A stretch of 64,000 nt of DNA from Streptomyces sp. NBC_00249 (GTDB lineage Bacteria > Actinomycetota > Actinomycetes > Streptomycetales > Streptomycetaceae): NCBI RefSeq assembly GCF_026342355.1, contig NZ_JAPEMV010000008.1, positions 124,001 to 188,000 of the forward strand, read 5' to 3'. The translations under genes were made by a program, and so were the position numbers. The notes under the pieces are model-generated. The model made no database searches, was not told where the DNA came from, and worked only from the letters and a program-made list of their open reading frames with translations. Below are positions 45,463 through 54,743 of this stretch, in pieces; within the stretch, counting starts at the first letter, position 1, and the number at the start of each line of letters is the position of its first letter.

Positions 45463-46080
45463 TCAGGCTCCCCGGTACAGCTCACGCTTGTCGATGTAAC
45501 GCACGACACCGTCCGGCACCAGGTACCAGACGGGATCGCCCTCGGCGACGCGTGCGCGGCAGTCCGTGGAGGAGATGGCCAGGGCGGGGACCTCCACGAG
45601 GGAGACGCCGCCCTCGGGCAGTCCGTCGTCGGTGAGCACGTGGCCGGGCCGGGTGACACCGATGAAGTGGGCGAGGGAGAAGAGCTCGTCGGCGTTGCGC
45701 CAGGTGAGGATCTGGGCGAGGGCATCGGCGCCGGTGATGAAGAACAGGTCGGCGTCGTCGTTGAGCGCGCTCAGATCCCGCAGGGTGTCGATGGTGTACG
45801 TCGGGCCGCCGCGGTCGATGTCGATGCGGCTCACCGAGAACTGGGGGTTCGAGGCCGTCGCGATGACCGTCATGAGGTAGCGGTCCTCGGCGGGCGACAC
45901 GGCCCGCTGCGACTTCTGCCACGGCTCGCCCGTGGGTACGAACATCACCTCGTCGAGGTGGAAAAGGGCGGCGACCTCGCTGGCGGCCACCAGGTGTCCG
46001 TGGTGGATCGGGTCGAACGTCCCACCCATCACGCCGAGCCGGCGCTTGACCGGGCCCGTAGGCACTTCCTGCTCTCCCAT
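45463..46080 (-). CDS. nadD: Nicotinate-nucleotide adenylyltransferase
   Basis: 205 residues. The nucleotidyltransferase motif GGTFDPIHHGHLV lies near residue 19, and the C-terminal ISSTDCRARVAEG is the ISSTxxR motif. It makes deamido-NAD from NaMN and ATP. MGEQEVPTGPVKRRLG is the start. The LCP-type gene follows 24 bases later. Confidence 0.95.
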   Translation of the reverse strand: MGEQEVPTGPVKRRLGVMGGTFDPIHHGHLVAASEVAALFHLDEVMFVPTGEPWQKSQRAVSPAEDRYLMTVIATASNPQFSVSRIDIDRGGPTYTIDTLRDLSALNDDADLFFITGADALAQILTWRNADELFSLAHFIGVTRPGHVLTDDGLPEGGVSLVEVPALAISSTDCRARVAEGDPVWYLVPDGVVRYIDKRELYRGA

Positions 46081-46151
46081 GAGCGCAGAGCCTACTGGCC
46101 CGGTGGCACGTCCACTGAGGTCCGGACCCGAAACGGGGGTCTGCGGCCGGT

Positions 46152-46319
46152 TCAGCGGTCGCGGTTCAGGCGCGTGGTCACCCAGAGCATGAGGAGCAGG
46201 ATGACGAAGGCGCCGCCACCGGTCAGGTACGGGCTCAGGCTGTCGTGGTTACCGCCGTGCTGCTCGGCTCCCTCCGAAGCGAGAACGACCAGGTTGTGGG
46301 CGGTGGTGGAGAGGCTCAT
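46152..46319 (-). CDS. Small single-helix membrane protein
   Basis: 55 residues (MSLSTTAHNLVVLASEGAEQHGGN...). One membrane helix, YLTGGGAFVILLLMLWVTTR, ends with NRDR, so the C-terminus should face the cytosol. Too short for wide recognition; similar small proteins stand beside nadD in other streptomycetes. Divergent from the M48 gene with 141 bases between. Confidence 0.65.
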   Translation of the reverse strand: MSLSTTAHNLVVLASEGAEQHGGNHDSLSPYLTGGGAFVILLLMLWVTTRLNRDR

Positions 46320-46460
46320 CAGGCAGGTACCTATCGAGTCGGGGAGCGGGCGGAGATTTCGCTCACATCGTATGCGGGGGCCCGGGGCACGCTCACGCCG
46401 ACTCAGGCGTTGGAGAGGATAGGCACCAGGCACCACAGGCCGATCGAGGGGGAGGGCCCT

Positions 46461-47567
46461 ATGACGGACACCGGATTCGAGAAGGCACCGGCACGGAACC
46501 GCAGGCGGTTCCCCGGTATTTCCTCGCGGGCGTACGAGCACCCCGCGGACCGTTCGGCGCTGGTGGCGCTGCGCAAACTGACGGGCTTCGACACGGTGTT
46601 CAAGGCGCTCAGCGGCCTGCTCCCGGAGCGCAGCCTGCGGCTGCTGTTCCTGTCGGACTCGGTGCGGGTGGGCGAGACCCAGTTCCCCCACCTGTACGAG
46701 ATGCTGCGCGACGCCTGTTACATCCTGGACCTGGAGAAGGTCCCCCAGATGTACGTGCAGCAGGACCCGAAGCCCAATGCCATGTGCATCGGGCTGGACG
46801 AGCCGATCATCGTGGTCACGACCGGGCTGGTGGAGCTCCTCGACGAGGAGGAGATGCGGGCGGTGGTGGGCCACGAGGTGGGCCACGCCCTGTCCGGGCA
46901 CGCCGTGTACCGCACGATCCTGCTGTTCCTGACGACGCTCGCGGTGAAGGTGGCGTGGATCCCGCTGGGCAATGTGGCGATCATGGCGCTCGTCACCGCG
47001 CTGCGGGAGTGGTTCCGCAAGTCGGAGCTGTCGGCTGACCGGGCGGGACTGCTGGTGGGGCAGGACGTGAACGCCTCGATGCGCGGGCTGATGAAGCTGG
47101 CGGGCGGCAACCACCTCCACGAGATGAACGTGGACGCCTTCCTGGCCCAGGCCGAGGAGTACGAGCAGAGCGGGGACCTGCGCGACTCCGTCCTGAAGAT
47201 CCTCAATGTGCTGCCCCGGACGCACCCCTTCGCCACCGTGCGCGCGGCCGAGCTGAAGAAGTGGTCCCAGAACCGCGACTACCAGCGGGTCATGGACGGC
47301 CACTACCCGCGCCGGGAGGAGGACAAGGACACCTCGGTGACCGACTCCTTCCGCCAGTCCGCCTCGCACTACGCGGAGTCGGTGCGCACCAGCAAGGATC
47401 CGCTGATGAAGCTGGTCGGCGACATAGCCGGTGGCGCGGGCGACCTCGGCGGCAAGCTGCGAGACAGGTTCACCGGCGCGGGCGCGGGCACCGGCGGTTC
47501 CCCGGACGCGAAGGACCCCAAGGGCTCTGAGGGCACCTACGGCGGGGGCGCTACGGAGCGGGGCTGA
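46461..47567 (+). CDS. M48 family membrane-associated metallopeptidase
   Basis: 368 residues from an ATG with GGGGGAGG 6 bases upstream. The zinc motif HEVGH is in MRAVVGHEVGHALSGHAVYRT, and the third ligand Glu is in the helix ELSADRAGLLVGQDV. Two hydrophobic stretches (TILLFLTTLAVKVAWIPLG and NVAIMALVTALREWF) flank it, as in HtpX-like proteases. The tail is Gly-rich and disordered. Substrate unknown. Confidence 0.88.
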   Translation: MTDTGFEKAPARNRRRFPGISSRAYEHPADRSALVALRKLTGFDTVFKALSGLLPERSLRLLFLSDSVRVGETQFPHLYEMLRDACYILDLEKVPQMYVQQDPKPNAMCIGLDEPIIVVTTGLVELLDEEEMRAVVGHEVGHALSGHAVYRTILLFLTTLAVKVAWIPLGNVAIMALVTALREWFRKSELSADRAGLLVGQDVNASMRGLMKLAGGNHLHEMNVDAFLAQAEEYEQSGDLRDSVLKILNVLPRTHPFATVRAAELKKWSQNRDYQRVMDGHYPRREEDKDTSVTDSFRQSASHYAESVRTSKDPLMKLVGDIAGGAGDLGGKLRDRFTGAGAGTGGSPDAKDPKGSEGTYGGGATERG

Positions 47568-48759
47568 CCGAGGATCCGCCCTCCGGCGGGGCGGGTGTCC
47601 GGGCCGTCGGCGGCGCGGGCATCTGCGAGGGCGGGGCCGTCGCCGCTCCGGCGGTGGCCAGGACGCCGCACAGCCCGGCGGTGCGCCTCGGGTGGCCGCT
47701 GGCGTACGGGTCGCTCGCGGGCGGTCCGACGGTGGTGGGTCCGGCTCCGGCCAGCAGGGGGCGGAAGCCTTCGGCGGGCTCGGTGGCGCAGTCCTGCGGC
47801 CCGGCCATCACGTAGGCGGAGGCCAGCTCCGCGCGGCGCGCCGTGAGGTCCTCCCGGTCGAAGCGCAGCCGCAGCTCGCGGCGGACGGTGAAGAGCGAGG
47901 CCCCGTCGACGGCGGCGGGCGGCCCGGCCGCCGGGCGCACGGCGTACACGAAAGTGTGGTCGGAGGTGACCTCCAGCACCTCGGGGCTCAGCTCCTGGAC
48001 GTCGAGGGTGCCGCTGACGCGGACCCGGGAGTCGGCCATCACGGCGGTGCGGGGGTCGAAGCGGACCAGCCAGCCGGTGGCGGCGTGCCGGCCGTCGCCC
48101 GAGGGCGCGGCGATGCTCTCGTCGAACTGCGCGAGCTGGCCGGGGTCGAGCAGGACCCGGACGGGCCGGGAGGCGGTGCCGGAGAGGACGTCGGGGTCCA
48201 GCGAGGACTGCACGAGGTAGTCCTTGGCGATGGACAGCGCGGCGACGACCTGGCTCTCGGCGAAGTGGTGGGTGCGGCGCACGGCCGGAAGGGTGATCCC
48301 GGCCGCCCCGACCCGGTACTCGGCGGCGGGGCTGTGCGCGTAGAGGTCGGCGGGCCGGCCGCCGGGCACCGCCCCGGCGGGCGCGAGGGGGACGACGGTG
48401 CTGGTGAGGGGTTCGGTGCCGCCGTCGGCCGGGGGCATGTAGGGGTTGCGCAGACCCATGTAGACGGCGACCGCGAAAGCGGTGGCGATGAGCAGCACGA
48501 GCAGCATGCCCTGCCGGGCGCCGCGCCCCGGGCGGCCCGTCCCGTGGGACGCGGAGCCGGCTCCCGACCAGATGGAGCGGCTGCGGACGGCCCGCGCGTG
48601 TTCGCCCATGCGTTCCTGGGCGGAGAACTCCTGGAGCCGGGCAGCGCGGACGAAGTCCTCGTCGAACACCACCGACCGGTACTCGTCCGGGCGTAGTTCG
48701 TCGTCACCCCCGCCGATGCCCTCGGGGGTGCCGCCTGGTGGATCTCCTGGAACGGCCAT
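47551..48759 (-). CDS. Membrane protein with SVVFDE-FVR motif, paralogue 1
   Basis: 402 residues from ATG with GGGGAGAAG upstream. A cytoplasmic N-terminus holds YRSVVFDEDFVRAARLQEFS (about residues 27-46) and ER(M)GEHARA. A membrane helix, GMLLVLLIATAFAVAVYMGL, follows near 83-103. The large outer part (200-300 residues) has strands like RVRVSGTLDVQELSPEVLEVTS. The neighbour upstream shares the N-terminal motif. I know no function; the gene converges on the M48 gene and overlaps its end by 17 bases. Confidence 0.72.
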   Translation of the reverse strand: MAVPGDPPGGTPEGIGGGDDELRPDEYRSVVFDEDFVRAARLQEFSAQERMGEHARAVRSRSIWSGAGSASHGTGRPGRGARQGMLLVLLIATAFAVAVYMGLRNPYMPPADGGTEPLTSTVVPLAPAGAVPGGRPADLYAHSPAAEYRVGAAGITLPAVRRTHHFAESQVVAALSIAKDYLVQSSLDPDVLSGTASRPVRVLLDPGQLAQFDESIAAPSGDGRHAATGWLVRFDPRTAVMADSRVRVSGTLDVQELSPEVLEVTSDHTFVYAVRPAAGPPAAVDGASLFTVRRELRLRFDREDLTARRAELASAYVMAGPQDCATEPAEGFRPLLAGAGPTTVGPPASDPYASGHPRRTAGLCGVLATAGAATAPPSQMPAPPTARTPAPPEGGSSVSPAP

Positions 48760-48827
48760 CGCTTCTCCCCGCTGTCCCCGCTTCAGAGAAGCCCCCAGCT
48801 CCGGCACAGGCGAGCGGGGTCGTACCT

Positions 48828-49370
48828 TCAGGGTTGGCGAACGACGGGGTACGTAAACGCACCGACGCCGGTGACTTCCCTGAGCGGCGTACTGGCGGGC
48901 GCAGGTGCGGGGTCCGCCTCGCCGGCGGCGCTGCGGTAGACGGCGCTGAAGGCCAGGGCGACCATGCCGAGCCCCATCACGACGGCGAGCACCCAGGCGA
49001 CGGGGCGCAGCCAGGGCGATCGGCCGCGGTAGGGGCGCAGGCTGCCGCCGTAGGCCCCGTACGGGCCTTCGGCGTAGCCGTAGCCGTAGTGGCCGGCCTC
49101 CCAGCCGGGGTCGTCGAGTCCGTAGCCCTCGGGGTAGCCGTGGTCCTCGTCCTCTCCGGACCAGCCTCCGGTGACGCGGGCTGCTTCGGCCTCCGCGCGG
49201 GCGCGGTCGGCGGTGCGCTGGCGCTCGGCCGCGCTCGGTTCATGGATCTCGGCGTTCCGGACGAAGGCCTCGTCGAACACCACGGAGGCGAAGTCCTGAT
49301 CCGCGCCTCCGCGGTCGTCGTCGGGCTCCCCGTCGTCCGGGAACGGCTTGCCCCCCACGTCGTCCGGCAC
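48828..49370 (-). CDS. Membrane protein with SVVFDE-FVR motif, paralogue 2
   Basis: 180 residues from GTG. FASVVFDEAFVRNAEIHEPSA (about residues 27-47) matches paralogue 1 in sequence and position: S-V-V-F-D-E-x-F-V-R, then a Glu and SAxER. A Gly/Tyr-rich stretch (GHYGYGYAEGPYGAYGG) precedes the membrane helix WVLAVVMGLGMVALAFSAVY. The outer tail is short. Same strand and order as paralogue 1. Confidence 0.7.
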   Translation of the reverse strand: MPDDVGGKPFPDDGEPDDDRGGADQDFASVVFDEAFVRNAEIHEPSAAERQRTADRARAEAEAARVTGGWSGEDEDHGYPEGYGLDDPGWEAGHYGYGYAEGPYGAYGGSLRPYRGRSPWLRPVAWVLAVVMGLGMVALAFSAVYRSAAGEADPAPAPASTPLREVTGVGAFTYPVVRQP

Positions 49371-49447
49371 GAGACCAACATAGACCTGGGGGGCTGCTTT
49401 GGGCAGGGTGCAATCCGGAATCCGGCCACACCGCGTTTTGGGGACGA

Positions 49448-50734
49448 TTACCGTACGTGACCGTCGCCGGTGACGATGTACTTGGTGGAGGTGAGCTCGG
49501 GAAGGCCCATCGGGCCCCGGGCGTGCAGCTTCTGCGTGGAGATGCCGATCTCGGCGCCGAAGCCGAACTGACCACCGTCGGTGAACCGGGTGGAGGCGTT
49601 CACGGCGACCGTGGTGGAGTCGACCAGCTGGGTGAAGCGGCGGGCGGCGGCCTGCGAGGTGGTGACGATCGCCTCGGTGTGGCCGGAGGTCCAGCGGCGG
49701 ATGTGGGTGACGGCGTCGTCGAGGGAGTCCACGACGGCGGCGGCGATGTCGTAGGAGAGATACTCGGCGGCCCAGTCCTCGTCGGTGGCGGGCAGGGCCG
49801 TCACCTTGGACTCCTCGGCGTACGAGAGCACCTCGGCGTCACCGTGCACGGTCACCCCGGCGTCCGCGAGGGCGTCCAGCGCCAGCGGGAGGAAGGCCCC
49901 GGCGATGTCGCGGTGCACGAGGAGGGTCTCGGCGGCGTTGCAGACGGAGGGCCGCTGCGCCTTGGAGTTGATGAGGATGTCCACGGCCATGGCGAGGTCG
50001 GCCTGGGCGTCGACGTAGACGTGGCAGTTGCCGGTACCGGTCTCGATGACCGGGACGGTGGACTCCTCGACGACGGTCTTGATGAGGGACGCGCCGCCGC
50101 GCGGGATGAGGACGTCGACGAGGCCGCGGGCGCGCATCAGCTCGCGGACGGAGTCGCGGGACTCGCCGGGGACGAGCTGGATCGCGTCGGCGGGCAGTCC
50201 GGCGCTCTCGATCGCGTCGCGGAGGATGCCGACGAGGGCGGTGTTGGAGGCGTAGGCGGAGGAGCTGCCGCGCAGGAGCACGGCGTTGCCGGACTTCAGG
50301 CAGAGGGCGGCGGCGTCGACGGTGACGTTGGGGCGGGCCTCGTAGATGATGCCGACGACGCCGAGCGGGACGCGGATCTGGCGGATGTCGATGCCGTTGG
50401 GGAGGGTGTTGCCGCGGACGACCTCGCCGACGGGGTCGGGGAGGGCGGCGACGTCGCGGACGTCGGAGGCGATGGCGGCGACGCGCTCGGGGGTGAGGGT
50501 GAGGCGGTCGATGACGGTCTCGCTGGTGCCGGCCGCGGCGGCCTTCGCCGTGTCGACGGCGTTGGCGGCGACGATCTCGGCCGTGCGGGCCTCCAGCGCG
50601 TCCGCGATGGCCAGCAGGGCCGTGTCCTTCGCGGACCGCGGGAGTGGGGCGATGGCCGCGGCCGCGGTGCGGGCGGCTCGCGCGGTGGCGAGGACGGGCG
50701 AGGTGGTGGCGGTGGCGTCGTCGAGCGAGGTCAT
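49448..50734 (-). CDS. proA: Gamma-glutamyl phosphate reductase
   Basis: 428 residues from ATG (MTSLDDATATTSPVLA). Aldehyde-dehydrogenase fold: VPLGVVGIIYEARPNVTVDAAALCLKSGNA binds NADPH, and the catalytic Cys is in RPSVCNAAETLLVH. FTDGGQFGFGAEIGISTQKLHARGPMG is the characteristic C-terminus. It forms glutamate semialdehyde for proline. proB lies 1.2 kb upstream on the same strand, separated by a small gene and a repeat-rich gap. Confidence 0.96.
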   Translation of the reverse strand: MTSLDDATATTSPVLATARAARTAAAAIAPLPRSAKDTALLAIADALEARTAEIVAANAVDTAKAAAAGTSETVIDRLTLTPERVAAIASDVRDVAALPDPVGEVVRGNTLPNGIDIRQIRVPLGVVGIIYEARPNVTVDAAALCLKSGNAVLLRGSSSAYASNTALVGILRDAIESAGLPADAIQLVPGESRDSVRELMRARGLVDVLIPRGGASLIKTVVEESTVPVIETGTGNCHVYVDAQADLAMAVDILINSKAQRPSVCNAAETLLVHRDIAGAFLPLALDALADAGVTVHGDAEVLSYAEESKVTALPATDEDWAAEYLSYDIAAAVVDSLDDAVTHIRRWTSGHTEAIVTTSQAAARRFTQLVDSTTVAVNASTRFTDGGQFGFGAEIGISTQKLHARGPMGLPELTSTKYIVTGDGHVR

Positions 50735-51443
50735 GCGGCCAGGGTAGTCCCCGCCGCCGGGCGCCCGGCCGCGATTCCATCCCCCGAGACACCCCGCCCT
50801 GTCCCGGGCCCGGGACACCCCGGCCGGCCCCCGCACCGGGCCGCCGGCCGCCGCGACTCGGCTCGCGCCGACCCCGCTCCGGGGCCGCTACCGCCCGGGC
50901 CCGGGCCCCTCCCCGCAACGCCGGCCCGAGCCGAACGGAGGTGTGCCGCTGCGCGGGCTCCTCCCCGCCCCACCCTTCGCCCGTTCCCCGGGCGCTGCCC
51001 GGCCCCGCGCCTCAAACGCCGGCGCGGCTGAAAGCCCCTGGGGCTCCGCCCCAGACCCCGCGCCTCAAACGCCGGCGGGGCTGGATGTGGCTGGCGTAGC
51101 CGTTCGTCGCGGCTGGGGTGCCCGGAGGGCACTCCCAGCCCCGCCAGGGGGCACCTCCCAGCGGTAGCTGGGGGAGTTTGAGGCGCGGGCGCGGAGCGCC
51201 GTGTCGTGATGCGCGCCCAGCGCGAAAGGGACAGCCCGGCCCACCCAGCCCCGCCGGCGTTTGAGGCGGGAACGGTGGAAGGGCGGGTAGGGGACCCCGC
51301 CCCGCGCAGCGGGCAACGGTCCGCAGACGAAAGACGGGCCCGGCCACCCGAACCGGCCCCGCCCGGCCACCGCCGGCCGGAGGCCGGCGCAGCGGCGCGA
51401 AGCCGGTAAGGCCCGCCAGGGCCGCACCGCGCGAGCGGCGCGT
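50735..51443. other. Gene-free, repeat-rich 709-base gap between proA and a small gene
   Basis: No coding region is supported. The motif CCTCAAACGCCGGCG occurs twice directly (51010 and 51062) and its reverse complement twice (the 51174 copy only as TTTGAGGCG, the 51247 copy full length). GGGGCTCCGCCCC palindromes occur near 51032. The last 60 bases are copy 2 of the dispersed repeat seen after era. This is a cluster of short palindromic elements typical of streptomycete spacers. Confidence 0.75.
51384..51443. repeat. Dispersed intergenic repeat, copy 2
   Basis: Matches 1841-1900 over about 60 bases (GGCGCAGCG, then GAAGCCGG, GGCCCGCCAGGGCCG, then GCGAG and GGCGCGTC) with scattered mismatches. 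As with copy 1 it ends exactly at the stop of a minus-strand gene. Confidence 0.7.
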
Positions 51444-51845
51444 CTAATAGGGGTGCACGCCCACCGGGTGGGCCGGGGGTGGGCCGTAGCCTTCCGCGAC
51501 GCGTTGGCGGTAGGTCGCGCGGTCGATGACCTCGAGGCCGACGATCTCCCACGGCGGCAGCTGCGCCGACGAGCGGTGTTCGCCCCAGAGCCGCAGCGCG
51601 ACGGCGGCCGCGTCGTGGAGGTCGCGGGCCTCCTCCCAGTACCGGATCTCCGCGTGGTCGTCGGCGTACCGGCTGGTCAGCAGGAAGGGGTGGTCGTGGG
51701 CCAGTTGTTCCAGTCCGCGTCGGACCTCGGACAGCGGCGCCGGCTTGCCGGAAACGCTGAGGGTGACGTGCCAGAGCCGGGAGACGTCCTGCTCCTCGCC
51801 ACCGCCACCGTCCCCGGTGCTGACGCTGGTCAGCGCTCGTCTCAC
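51444..51845 (-). CDS. Conserved hypothetical protein between proA and proB
   Basis: 133 residues from GTG. The sequence after an acidic Gly-rich head reads LWHVTLSVSGKPAPLSEVRRGLEQLAHDHPFLLTSRYADDHAEIRYWEEARDLHDAAAVALRLWGEH, a compact alpha/beta pattern resembling a ferredoxin-like fold. No known family comes to mind beyond its conservation at this place in streptomycetes. Starts 86 bases after the proB stop. Confidence 0.75.
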   Translation of the reverse strand: MRRALTSVSTGDGGGGEEQDVSRLWHVTLSVSGKPAPLSEVRRGLEQLAHDHPFLLTSRYADDHAEIRYWEEARDLHDAAAVALRLWGEHRSSAQLPPWEIVGLEVIDRATYRQRVAEGYGPPPAHPVGVHPY

Positions 51846-51931
51846 CAGCCGCCTCCTGTCTGCGCCCTACGCGTGTCCGCCCCTCACAGTTGACCAGTCC
51901 CCGGCCCTGCGCGCGGCGGTTTTACCGAACC

Positions 51932-53059
51932 TCAGCCCTGGAGCAGCACCAGATCGTCGCGGTGGACGACCTCCCGCTCGTACGCGGGTCCGAGCTCCCG
52001 GGCAAGCTCGCGGGTGGAGCGGCCGAGGAGCTGCGGGAGTTCCTTGGCGTCGAAGTTGACGAGGCCGCGGGCGACGGCGCGGCCGTCGGCGGCGCGCAGT
52101 TCCACGGGGTCCCCGGCGGCGAAGTCGCCTTCGACGGCCGCGATGCCGGCGGCGAGCAGGGAGCTGCCGCGCTCGGTGACGGCGCGGACGGCTCCGTCGT
52201 CGAGGACGAGGTGTCCTTGCGGGGTCGACGCGTGCTGGAGCCACAGCAGCCGGTCCGCGGAGCGGCGGCCGGTGGCGTGGAAGTGCGTTCCGGTCTGCCG
52301 TCCGGACAGCGCGTCGGCGGCGTGGCTGGCGGAGGTGAGGACGACGGGGATGCCCGCGGCGGCGGCGATGCGTGCCGCTTCGACCTTGGTGACCATGCCG
52401 CCGGTGCCGACGCCCGCCTTGCCGGCGCTGCCGATGGAGACGTGGGCGATGTCCTCGGGGCCGCCGACCTCGTCGATGCGGGTGGTGCCGGGCAGCGAGG
52501 GGTCTCCGTCGTAGAGCCCGTCGACGTCGGAGAGGAGGACGAGGAGGTCGGCGCGGACGAGGTGGGCGACGAGGGCGGCGAGCCGGTCGTTGTCGCCGAA
52601 GCGGATCTCATCGGTGGCGACGGTGTCGTTCTCGTTGACGACGGGCAGCGCGCCCATCGCCAGGAGCTGGTCCAGGGTGCGGTAGGCGTTGCGGTAGTGG
52701 GCGCGGCGGCTGGTGTCGTCGGTGGTGAGGAGCACCTGGCCGACGCGGATGCCGTAGCGGGCGAAGGAGGCGGTGTACCGGGCGACGAGCAGGCCCTGGC
52801 CGACGCTGGCGGCGGCCTGCTGCCGGGCCAGGTCCTTGGGGCGGCGGCGCAGGCCGAGCGGGGAGAGTCCGGCGGCGATGGCTCCGGAGGAGACCAGGAC
52901 GATCTCCTTCTCGCCGCCGCTGCGGGCCTTGGCCAGGACGTCGACCAGCGCGTCCACGCGGTCGGCGTCGAGTCCGCCCTCCGCCGTGGTCAGGGAGGAG
53001 GATCCGACCTTGACCACGATCCTGCGGGCGTCCACGACACCTTGCCTAGCCGCTGACAC
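51932..53059 (-). CDS. proB: Glutamate 5-kinase
   Basis: 375 residues from GTG (VSAARQGVVDARRIVVKVGSS). The amino-acid kinase core is VKVGSSSLT, VSSGAIAAGL, NENDTVATDEIRFGDNDRLAALVA and DVDGLYDGDPS; the C-terminal PUA domain begins near GHLVLDDGAVRAVTERGSS. It makes gamma-glutamyl phosphate and is feedback-inhibited by proline. Upstream, 95 bases separate it from the GtrA gene. Confidence 0.96.
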   Translation of the reverse strand: MSAARQGVVDARRIVVKVGSSSLTTAEGGLDADRVDALVDVLAKARSGGEKEIVLVSSGAIAAGLSPLGLRRRPKDLARQQAAASVGQGLLVARYTASFARYGIRVGQVLLTTDDTSRRAHYRNAYRTLDQLLAMGALPVVNENDTVATDEIRFGDNDRLAALVAHLVRADLLVLLSDVDGLYDGDPSLPGTTRIDEVGGPEDIAHVSIGSAGKAGVGTGGMVTKVEAARIAAAAGIPVVLTSASHAADALSGRQTGTHFHATGRRSADRLLWLQHASTPQGHLVLDDGAVRAVTERGSSLLAAGIAAVEGDFAAGDPVELRAADGRAVARGLVNFDAKELPQLLGRSTRELARELGPAYEREVVHRDDLVLLQG

Positions 53060-53154
53060 GTCTTTCCCCTTGCCCCTCGCCCGGCCGGGAACCGGCCGGA
53101 GAACCACTGTCCGCCCCAATCTACGGGGTGGCGCGCCACGGCCGCGGCCGGGTT

Positions 53155-53613
53155 TCAGACCGTGGACGAGGTCCGCTCGGGTGCGGGCTCGGCGGTGGGT
53201 CCGGTGCCGGGGGTCAGGATCTTGCGGGAGAGCAGGAAGGTGAACGGGATGGCCACGACGGCCGCGACGAGCGGGGCGATGCGGGTGTCCAGCCCGGCCC
53301 AGGTCACCAGGGCGTAGAGGCCGGCCGACTGGATCACGTAGTTCGTGACGTTCGTCAGCGGGAAGAGGAGGAATTTCTTCCAGGTGGGGCGGGTGCGGTA
53401 GGTGAAGTAGGTGTTCATGAAGAACGACCCGATCATCGACAGCACGAAGGCCAGGGTGTACGCGGCGAAGTAGGGCAGCCACGGGTGCAGCAGCAGGTAG
53501 ATGCCGAAGAAGGTGCCGGTGTTGACCCCGCCCACCAGGGCGAAGCGGAGGATCTGGCCGAGCTGCTCCCGCCGGGTGCGGTCGGCGGGAGGAGCGGGCG
53601 TCGGGGAGGTCAT
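53155..53613 (-). CDS. GtrA family membrane protein
   Basis: 152 residues from an ATG overlapping the upstream glycosyltransferase stop (ATGA). Four membrane helices: FALVGGVNTGTFFGIYLLL, AAYTLAFVLSMIGSFFMNTY, NVTNYVIQSAGLYALVTW, LVAAVVAIPFTFLLSRKIL. GtrA proteins are thought to flip or handle lipid-linked glucose for surface glycans. With the adjacent GT2 it forms a GtrA/GtrB-like pair. Confidence 0.9.
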   Translation of the reverse strand: MTSPTPAPPADRTRREQLGQILRFALVGGVNTGTFFGIYLLLHPWLPYFAAYTLAFVLSMIGSFFMNTYFTYRTRPTWKKFLLFPLTNVTNYVIQSAGLYALVTWAGLDTRIAPLVAAVVAIPFTFLLSRKILTPGTGPTAEPAPERTSSTV

Positions 53614-54584
53614 CGGCTGCTGCGCTCCGCGATCACTGCTTCGGAGATCCCGGGGACGCGTTCGGCGCCGTGGGCCTCCTTGACGAGGAAGTGCGGGCGG
53701 CGCTTGGTCTCGTAGTAGATGCGGCCGATGTACTCGCCGATCAGGCCCAGCATGATCATCTGGACGCCGCCGATACCGGCGATCATCGCGACCAGGGTGA
53801 CGTAGCCGGGCGAGTCGATGCCGTTGGTGATCGCCATGACGGTGATCCACAGCGCGTACAGGACGGTCAGGCCGACCAGCGACACGCCCAGCCAGATGCC
53901 GATGCGCAGCGGCCGGTTGTTGAAGGAGATCAGGCCGTCCATGCCGTAGTTCAGCAGGGCGCCGAACTTCCACTTCGTCTCGCCGGCCTCGCGCTGGGCG
54001 TTCTGGTAGTCGAAGTGGACGGTGTCGAAGCCGATCCAGGAGAAGAGGCCCTTGGAGAAGCGGTTGTACTCGGGGAGCGCGAGGAGTGCGTCGACGGCGG
54101 GGCGGGACAGCAGCCGGAAGTCGCCGACCCCGTCGGTGAGCTCGACGTCCACCCAGCGGTTGACGCCGCGGTAGTAGAGGCGGCTGAGCGCGGAGCGGAC
54201 CTTCTTGTCGCCCTCGCGGGTGCGCCGGGCGATGACCTGGTCGTGGCCCTGCCGGTAGTGCTCCAGCATGGTGGCGATGAGCTCCGGCGGGTGCTGGAGG
54301 TCGGCGTCCATGATCACCACGGCGTCGCCGGTGGCCTCGCGCAGTCCGGCGAGCATGCCGGCCTCCTTGCCGAAGTTGCGGCTGAAGGAGACGTACCGGG
54401 TGCGGTCGCCGTGCTCGGCGGCGATCGCACGGAGTTTGCCGAGGGTGCCGTCGCGGCTGCCGTCGTCGACGTAGCAGACCTCGTACTCGACGGGCAGAGC
54501 GTCCAGAACCTTGCGGATCTCGACGTCGAAGCTGTCGATGACGGCTTCTTCGTTGTAGCAAGGGACGACTACGGACAGCTTCAT
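53610..54584 (-). CDS. GT2 family glycosyltransferase, polyprenyl-phosphate type (GtrB/ArnC-like)
   Basis: 324 residues from ATG (MKLSVVVPCYNEEAVIDS). The GT-A fold shows VVPCYNEE, VDDGSRDGT, then MDADLQHPPE (DxD-type). Two C-terminal membrane helices (IWLGVSLVGLTVLYALWITVMAI, LVAMIAGIGGVQMIMLGLIGEYIGRIYYE) identify the DPM1/GtrB/ArnC group, which makes undecaprenyl-phosphate sugars. The sugar is unknown. Confidence 0.9.
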   Translation of the reverse strand: MKLSVVVPCYNEEAVIDSFDVEIRKVLDALPVEYEVCYVDDGSRDGTLGKLRAIAAEHGDRTRYVSFSRNFGKEAGMLAGLREATGDAVVIMDADLQHPPELIATMLEHYRQGHDQVIARRTREGDKKVRSALSRLYYRGVNRWVDVELTDGVGDFRLLSRPAVDALLALPEYNRFSKGLFSWIGFDTVHFDYQNAQREAGETKWKFGALLNYGMDGLISFNNRPLRIGIWLGVSLVGLTVLYALWITVMAITNGIDSPGYVTLVAMIAGIGGVQMIMLGLIGEYIGRIYYETKRRPHFLVKEAHGAERVPGISEAVIAERSSR

Positions 54585-54743
54585 GAACAACTTCCTGCCA
54601 GGTCCGAACGGGTGATTATGGATGGCCGGCCCCACCACTCAGCTCTTCCTTAGAAGTATGCACGCCGGGCGTCGGCCTGCCTGAGTCGTGTGCCGCACAC
54701 GGTAGCTTTGACGGGATAAGCGGAATGGAACGAAGGGATCGAG

